Of a DNA stretch of 18,290 nt, positions 14,887 through 18,290 are shown piece by piece. The stretch lies in assembly GCF_000972705.2 (NCBI RefSeq), contig NZ_LATL02000225.1:1-18290 (forward strand). Reading direction: 5' to 3'. The notes beneath the pieces were generated by a model, which did not search any database, was not told the DNA's origin, and was given only the letters and a program-made list of their open reading frames with translations. The translations under genes were made by a program, and so were the position numbers. The first letter of the stretch is position 1; every line of letters begins with the position of its first letter. This stretch comes from Limnoraphis robusta CS-951. GTDB lineage: Bacteria; Cyanobacteriota; Cyanobacteriia; Cyanobacteriales; Microcoleaceae.

Positions 14887-15146
14887 TAAAAACCACAAAG
14901 ACACAAAGACACAAAGAGGTAATTTTAGTGTTTTTTTAGGTGAGTTGAAGTCATAAAAACCACAAAGGCACAAAGACACAAAGAGGTCATTTTAGTGTTT
15001 TTTCAGGTGAGTTGAAGTCATAAAAACCACAAAGACACCAAGACACAAAGAGGTAATTTTAGTGTTTTTGAGGTGAGTTGAAGTCATAAAAACCACCAAG
15101 GCACAAAGACACAAAGAGGTAATTTTATTGTTTTTTCAGGTGAGTT
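14887..15146. repeat. 66-67 bp tandem array, nearly four copies
   Basis: Units start at 14887, 14954, 15021 and 15087. Each opens TAAAAACCACAAAG, continues with ACACAAAGACACAAAGAGG variants, then TAATTTTAGTG, a T-run, and AGGTGAGTTGAAGTCA. The last unit is truncated at GGTGAGTT. Copies differ at only a few positions, so the array is recent or kept uniform. It starts 1 bp after the cyclase stop codon. No reading frame or fold of known type is seen. Confidence 0.9.
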
Positions 15147-15216
15147 TTCCCCTGAATAATTATTTCCCCTCGCCTAACCTCCCCACCCTGCTTTTTAAGA
15201 GGGAATCAAGGGGAGT

Positions 15217-15294
15217 TCAATTTTCTTCCCTCCTTTTAGGGGGGACTGAGGGGGGTCAACTTTCTTCCCTGCTTTTAGGGGGGACTGAGGGGGA
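15217..15294. repeat. 39-bp direct repeat, two copies
   Basis: Two adjacent 39-bp units (15217-15255 and 15256-15294) each run TCAA-TTT-CTTCCCT-CTTTTAGGGG, then GGACTGAGGGGG, and a third TCAA starts at 15295. The C-rich and G-rich halves are partly complementary (CCCT-CTTTTAGGGG), so each unit can form a hairpin. This is a common style of extragenic repeat in cyanobacteria. The remaining spacer to 15387 shows nothing else except the ribosome binding site of the next gene. Confidence 0.75.
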
Positions 15295-15387
15295 TCAAAC
15301 TTAGAAGAACCTCTCTCAACCCATTCCTCTGGTTAACCGCTTTGCGTTAAAGTAGAAAAAAAAGTAAATTCAAGGTGTAAGCTAAAA

Positions 15388-15633
15388 ATGAGCGTTGTGA
15401 TTCCTGATGATTTAATAAATGCCGCTCAAATGACGGAGAGTGAGTTTAAGCTGGAAGTGGCAATGATGCTGTATCAACAGGGAAAAATTAGCGGAGGAAA
15501 AGCGAGAGAATTTGCGGGATTAAATATTGTTGAATTTAGACAAGAAATGGCAAAGCGTCAGATTGATATCGCCTATGATTCTGAAGATTTGCAAGCGGAT
15601 ATTGAAACGCTGAAATCGCTGGGTCGATTATGA
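15388..15633 (+). CDS. UPF0175 family antitoxin
   Basis: This 81-residue protein begins MSVVIPDDLINAAQMTESEF, with AAGGTG at 15372-15377 ten nt upstream. It matches the UPF0175 pattern: an N-terminal strand (VVIPDDL), the helical EFKLEVAMMLYQQGKISGGKAREFAGL, a helix-turn-helix-like NIVEFRQEMAKRQI, and an acidic C-terminus (YDSEDLQADIETL). Members are DNA-binding partners of PIN-domain toxins. Its stop overlaps the start of the next gene by 4 bp (ATGA), which is typical of a translationally coupled toxin-antitoxin pair. It probably neutralises the toxin through its C-terminal part and represses its own promoter. Confidence 0.9.
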   Translation: MSVVIPDDLINAAQMTESEFKLEVAMMLYQQGKISGGKAREFAGLNIVEFRQEMAKRQIDIAYDSEDLQADIETLKSLGRL

Positions 15634-16115
15634 GAATTGTCAGCGATACGTCACCGATTACCAGTTTAGCCGCAATTGATCAGTTAGAACTTTTACACCA
15701 ACTTTACGATACGGTTATCATTCCTCAAGCGGTTTACGAAGAAATGACAGAAGCGGGAGATGTACCCGGCGGAATTGAAGTGCAAACTTTATCATGGATT
15801 CAAAAACAACAGGTACAAAATAGAGAACAAGCGATCGCATTGAGAACCCAGTTGAATCGAGGGGAATCGGAAGCGATTGTATTGGCAATGGAAATCAAAG
15901 CGGATTTGCTGATACTCGATGAAAAACCCGGTCGAATCATTGCTTTACAGTATGGTTTGAAAATTATTGGAGTATTGGGAGTGTTGTTGGAAGCCAAACA
16001 AAAGAACTTAATTCGGACGGTAAAACCTCTGATTGATGAATTGATTGATCGGGCTAATTTTAGGGTCAATGCTCAATTGTATACGAATATTCTAGGGATA
16101 GCAGGCGAACAGTAA
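15630..16115 (+). CDS. DUF3368 PIN-like nuclease toxin
   Basis: This 161-residue protein begins MRIVSDTSPITSLAAIDQLE. The pattern matches DUF3368, a PIN-fold family: Asp6 in VSDTSP, acidic residues in VYEEMTEAG (37-38), Glu79/Glu81 in RGESEAIVLA, and Asp97 in LLILDEKPGR. These residues would bind the metal ion for RNA cleavage. GLKIIGVLGVLLEAKQKNLI is the usual C-terminal segment. All acidic positions are present and the frame is intact, so an active toxin is likely. It is joined to the UPF0175 antitoxin by an ATGA overlap. The RNA target cannot be told from sequence; PIN toxins often cut tRNA or mRNA. Confidence 0.9.
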   Translation: MRIVSDTSPITSLAAIDQLELLHQLYDTVIIPQAVYEEMTEAGDVPGGIEVQTLSWIQKQQVQNREQAIALRTQLNRGESEAIVLAMEIKADLLILDEKPGRIIALQYGLKIIGVLGVLLEAKQKNLIRTVKPLIDELIDRANFRVNAQLYTNILGIAGEQ

Positions 16116-16183
16116 GCAAAAACTGCATAACCAAACAATAATCAGACATAAGTGATAATGAACTTGGCGTGACTATCTACCCG

Positions 16184-18290
16184 ATGAAGCGAACTACCCT
16201 CAAATCTTTCTTTTGGCTAACTGTTGTTATTGGATGTTCGGGACTATTAACGGGAACACCCCAACTGACCGTTGCTGAAACTCAAATTCCTCAAACTCAA
16301 CAGTCTACCAAAATACCAGAAGTTAAACGCTTTAATCTACTCCTATACTTTTTGTATCAACAGGGAAAATATACAGAAGCTATTCCTTTAGCGGAACAAA
16401 TTCTTGACATCCATGAGAAAGTCCTGGGAACAGAACATCCGGATTACGCAGAAAGCCTCAACAACTTGGCATATCTCTACTCAAAGCAAGGACTCTACCA
16501 GAAAGCCGAACCCCTGTATGAACGTTCCTTAGCTATCTATGAGAAAGTCTTAGGACTAGAACATCCCGATGTTGCCATTAGCCTCAACAACTTGGCAGAA
16601 CTCTACCGTTCCCAAGGACGCTACAACCAAGCTGAACCCCTCTTGCAACGTTCCTTAGCTATCCGTGAGAAAGTCTTAGGAACTGAACATCCCGATGTTG
16701 CCACCAGCCTCAACAACTTGGCATCACTCTACCGTTCCCAAGGACGCTACAACCAAGCTGAACCCCTTTACCAACGTTCCTTAGCTATCTGGGAGAAAGC
16801 CTTGGGAACTGAACATCCCTCTGTCGCTACCAGCCTCAATAACTTGGCAGGACTCTACTCCTCCCAAGGACGCTACAACCAAGCTGAACCTCTCTACCAA
16901 CGTTCCTTAGCTATCTATGAGAAAGCCTTGGGATACTACCATCCCCTTGTCGCTACCAGCCTCAACAACTTGGCAGGACTCTACTCCTCCCAAGGACGCT
17001 ACAACCAAGCTGAACCCCTCTTGCAACGTTCCTTAGCTATCCGTGAGAAAGCCTTGGGAACTGAACATCCCGATGTCGCTACCAGCCTCAATAACTTGGC
17101 ATTACTCTACGAGTCTCAAGCACGCTACAACCAAGCTGAGCCCTTCTACCAACGTTCCTTAGCTATCTATGAAAAAGCCTTGGGAACTGAACATCCCCTT
17201 GTCGCTACCAGCCTCAACAACTTGGCAGGACTCTACTCCTCCCAAGGACGCTACAACCAAGCTGAACCCCTCTTGCAACGTTCCTTAGCTATCCGTGAGA
17301 AAGCCTTGGGATACTACCATCCCGATGTCGCTACCAGCCTCAACAACTTGACATCACTCTACCATCCCCAAGGACGTTACACTGAAGCAGAACCTCTCTT
17401 GCAACATTCCTTAGCTATCCGTGAGAAAGCCTTGGGATACTACCATCCCGATGTCGCCCAAAGCCTCAACAACTTGGCATTACTCTACCACTCCCAAGGA
17501 CGCTACACTGAAGCTGAACCCCTCTACCAACGTTCCTTAGCTATCGACGAGAAAGCGCTATCAACTGAACATCCCCATGTCGCTACCAGCCTCAACAACT
17601 TGGCAAACCTCTACCAGTCTCAAGGACGCTACGCTGAAGCCGAACCCCTTTATCAACGTTCCTTAGCTATCTATGAAAAAGCCTTGGGAACAGAACATCC
17701 TGATGTCGCTACCAACCTCAATAACTTGGCATCATTTTATTTATCTCAAGGCGATACAACCCAAGCTATTAACTTTCTGAGTCGGGGACTAGACGTTCAA
17801 GAACAAAACCTGAATGTTCTCCTCGCAACAGGTTCGGAACGTCAGAAACAGGACTCGATGAAAACAGTTTCTAGTACAACGAATTTTGCTGTTTCTCTGC
17901 ATATTAAAGATGCCCCAAATAACTTAGAAGCAGCGCGTTTGGCTTTAACAACTATTCTTCGTCGCAAAGGTCGTATTTTGGATGTAATGACCAATGATTT
18001 ACAACTGTTACGAGAAAATATTACCCCAGAAAATCAACAACTCTTAGATGAATTGGCAACGGTTAGAACTCAACTCGCGACTTTTATTTACAATCAACCT
18101 GAAAATATCCCCGATGAACAATACCGTCAACAGGTTGCAAATTTAAGAGAAAAATCAGAACAACTCGAAGCTGAACTTTCTCGCCGCAGTGCAGAATTTA
18201 GAACGATTTCTCAAGCTGTTACCATTGAAACGGTACAACAGTTAATTCCCGAAGATGCAGCGTTAGTTGAATTTGTATTATATCAACCTT
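16184..18290 (+). CDS. Exported TPR protein with 42-residue repeats, likely TPR-CHAT (partial)
   Basis: The frame is open from ATG 16184 to the right edge without a stop, 702 codons visible. An in-frame GTG at 16169 is an alternative start; neither has a Shine-Dalgarno sequence. Residues 1-31 are a signal peptide (LKSFFWLTVVIGCSG), with Cys18 in a possible lipobox or cleavage after TVA. Then come one degenerate and eleven clear 42-residue TPRs of the kinesin-light-chain type, with cores SLNNLA.LY and QRSLAI.EKALG.EHP, ending near residue 525. The DNA repeats are also nearly identical at 126-bp period. A helical region follows (NFAVSLHIKDAPNNLEAARLAL, then RRKGRILDVMTNDL and EKSEQLEAELSRR), and IPEDAALVEFVLYQP stands at the edge. 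This is the linker seen in cyanobacterial TPR-CHAT proteins just before the caspase-like CHAT domain, which would lie outside the window. A protein-binding surface with a possible protease is inferred. Confidence 0.88.
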   Translation, partial: MKRTTLKSFFWLTVVIGCSGLLTGTPQLTVAETQIPQTQQSTKIPEVKRFNLLLYFLYQQGKYTEAIPLAEQILDIHEKVLGTEHPDYAESLNNLAYLYSKQGLYQKAEPLYERSLAIYEKVLGLEHPDVAISLNNLAELYRSQGRYNQAEPLLQRSLAIREKVLGTEHPDVATSLNNLASLYRSQGRYNQAEPLYQRSLAIWEKALGTEHPSVATSLNNLAGLYSSQGRYNQAEPLYQRSLAIYEKALGYYHPLVATSLNNLAGLYSSQGRYNQAEPLLQRSLAIREKALGTEHPDVATSLNNLALLYESQARYNQAEPFYQRSLAIYEKALGTEHPLVATSLNNLAGLYSSQGRYNQAEPLLQRSLAIREKALGYYHPDVATSLNNLTSLYHPQGRYTEAEPLLQHSLAIREKALGYYHPDVAQSLNNLALLYHSQGRYTEAEPLYQRSLAIDEKALSTEHPHVATSLNNLANLYQSQGRYAEAEPLYQRSLAIYEKALGTEHPDVATNLNNLASFYLSQGDTTQAINFLSRGLDVQEQNLNVLLATGSERQKQDSMKTVSSTTNFAVSLHIKDAPNNLEAARLALTTILRRKGRILDVMTNDLQLLRENITPENQQLLDELATVRTQLATFIYNQPENIPDEQYRQQVANLREKSEQLEAELSRRSAEFRTISQAVTIETVQQLIPEDAALVEFVLYQP
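16430..17755 (+). repeat. 126-bp coding tandem repeats (TPR array)
   Basis: About eleven units of 126 bp lie within the TPR gene. The segments AGCCTCAACAACTTGGCA and CAACGTTCCTTAGCTATC recur almost unchanged in most units. Nearly all variation sits in a few codons per unit (for example CGT/TAT/TGG/GAC before GAGAAAG, and ACTGAACAT versus TACTACCAT). Such uniformity at silent sites indicates recent expansion or gene conversion. Confidence 0.9.

Noticed and set aside
14887..15146. CRISPR array
   Set aside because: The units follow each other without unique spacers; variation is scattered point changes. This is a plain tandem repeat, and no cas genes are present.
15388..18290. Defence system combining the toxin pair with the TPR-CHAT-like protein
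   Set aside because: The TPR protein has a signal peptide and is exported, unlike cytoplasmic CHAT proteases of known defence systems, and nothing links it to the toxin pair except adjacency.

Overview
The window looks like a chromosomal stretch of a filamentous, Oscillatoriales-type cyanobacterium. The evidence is the many HIP1-like GCGATCGC octamers, a pxcA (CemA-type) gene, DUF3120 and UPF0175/DUF3368 families typical of cyanobacteria, and the simple-repeat families common in these genomes (TTTTGCC/TCTTGCC heptamers, ACAAAGACACAAAGA units). The genus cannot be fixed from the sequence alone.

Layout. 1-362 (-) is the N-terminus of a Gly/Asp-repeat protein that runs off the left edge. 363-974 is empty. 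975-3134 (-) is a UvrD/AddB-like helicase relative, divergent from pxcA (3209-4633, +), which ends at a probable terminator. 4634-5050 is packed with non-coding repeats. Two minus-strand stress/envelope genes follow: a BON-domain lipoprotein (5055-5546) and a triple-module 'general stress protein' homologue (5670-7079). Next come a polysaccharide acetyltransferase (7308-7913, -) and a family-2 glycosyltransferase (8092-9048, -), separated by a copy of the dispersed repeat element. A lone tnpB transposon (about 9252-10500, -) lies upstream of the glycosyltransferase.

From 10711 all genes lie on the plus strand: an exported TPR protein, an exported L,D-transpeptidase ending in a strong HIP1-built terminator, a DUF3120 membrane protein behind two G/C palindromes, a possible 56-codon ORF, and an FHA-adenylyl cyclase fusion. 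A 500-bp spacer with a 66-67 bp tandem array and a 39-bp repeat comes next, then a UPF0175/DUF3368 (PIN) toxin-antitoxin pair. The window ends in an open TPR protein with at least eleven nearly identical 42-residue repeats, probably leading into a CHAT domain.

Functionally this is mostly envelope and housekeeping material: proton exchange, cell-wall cross-linking, extracellular polysaccharide, and stress and cAMP signalling. Small mobile and repetitive elements are scattered through it. No clear new multi-gene system is visible. The points most worth checking are the TATAGC-ended dispersed repeat (which abuts a start codon), the TnpB locus with its overlapping structured 3' end, the paired palindromes before DUF3120, the FHA-cyclase, and the 126-bp coding repeats of the TPR protein.
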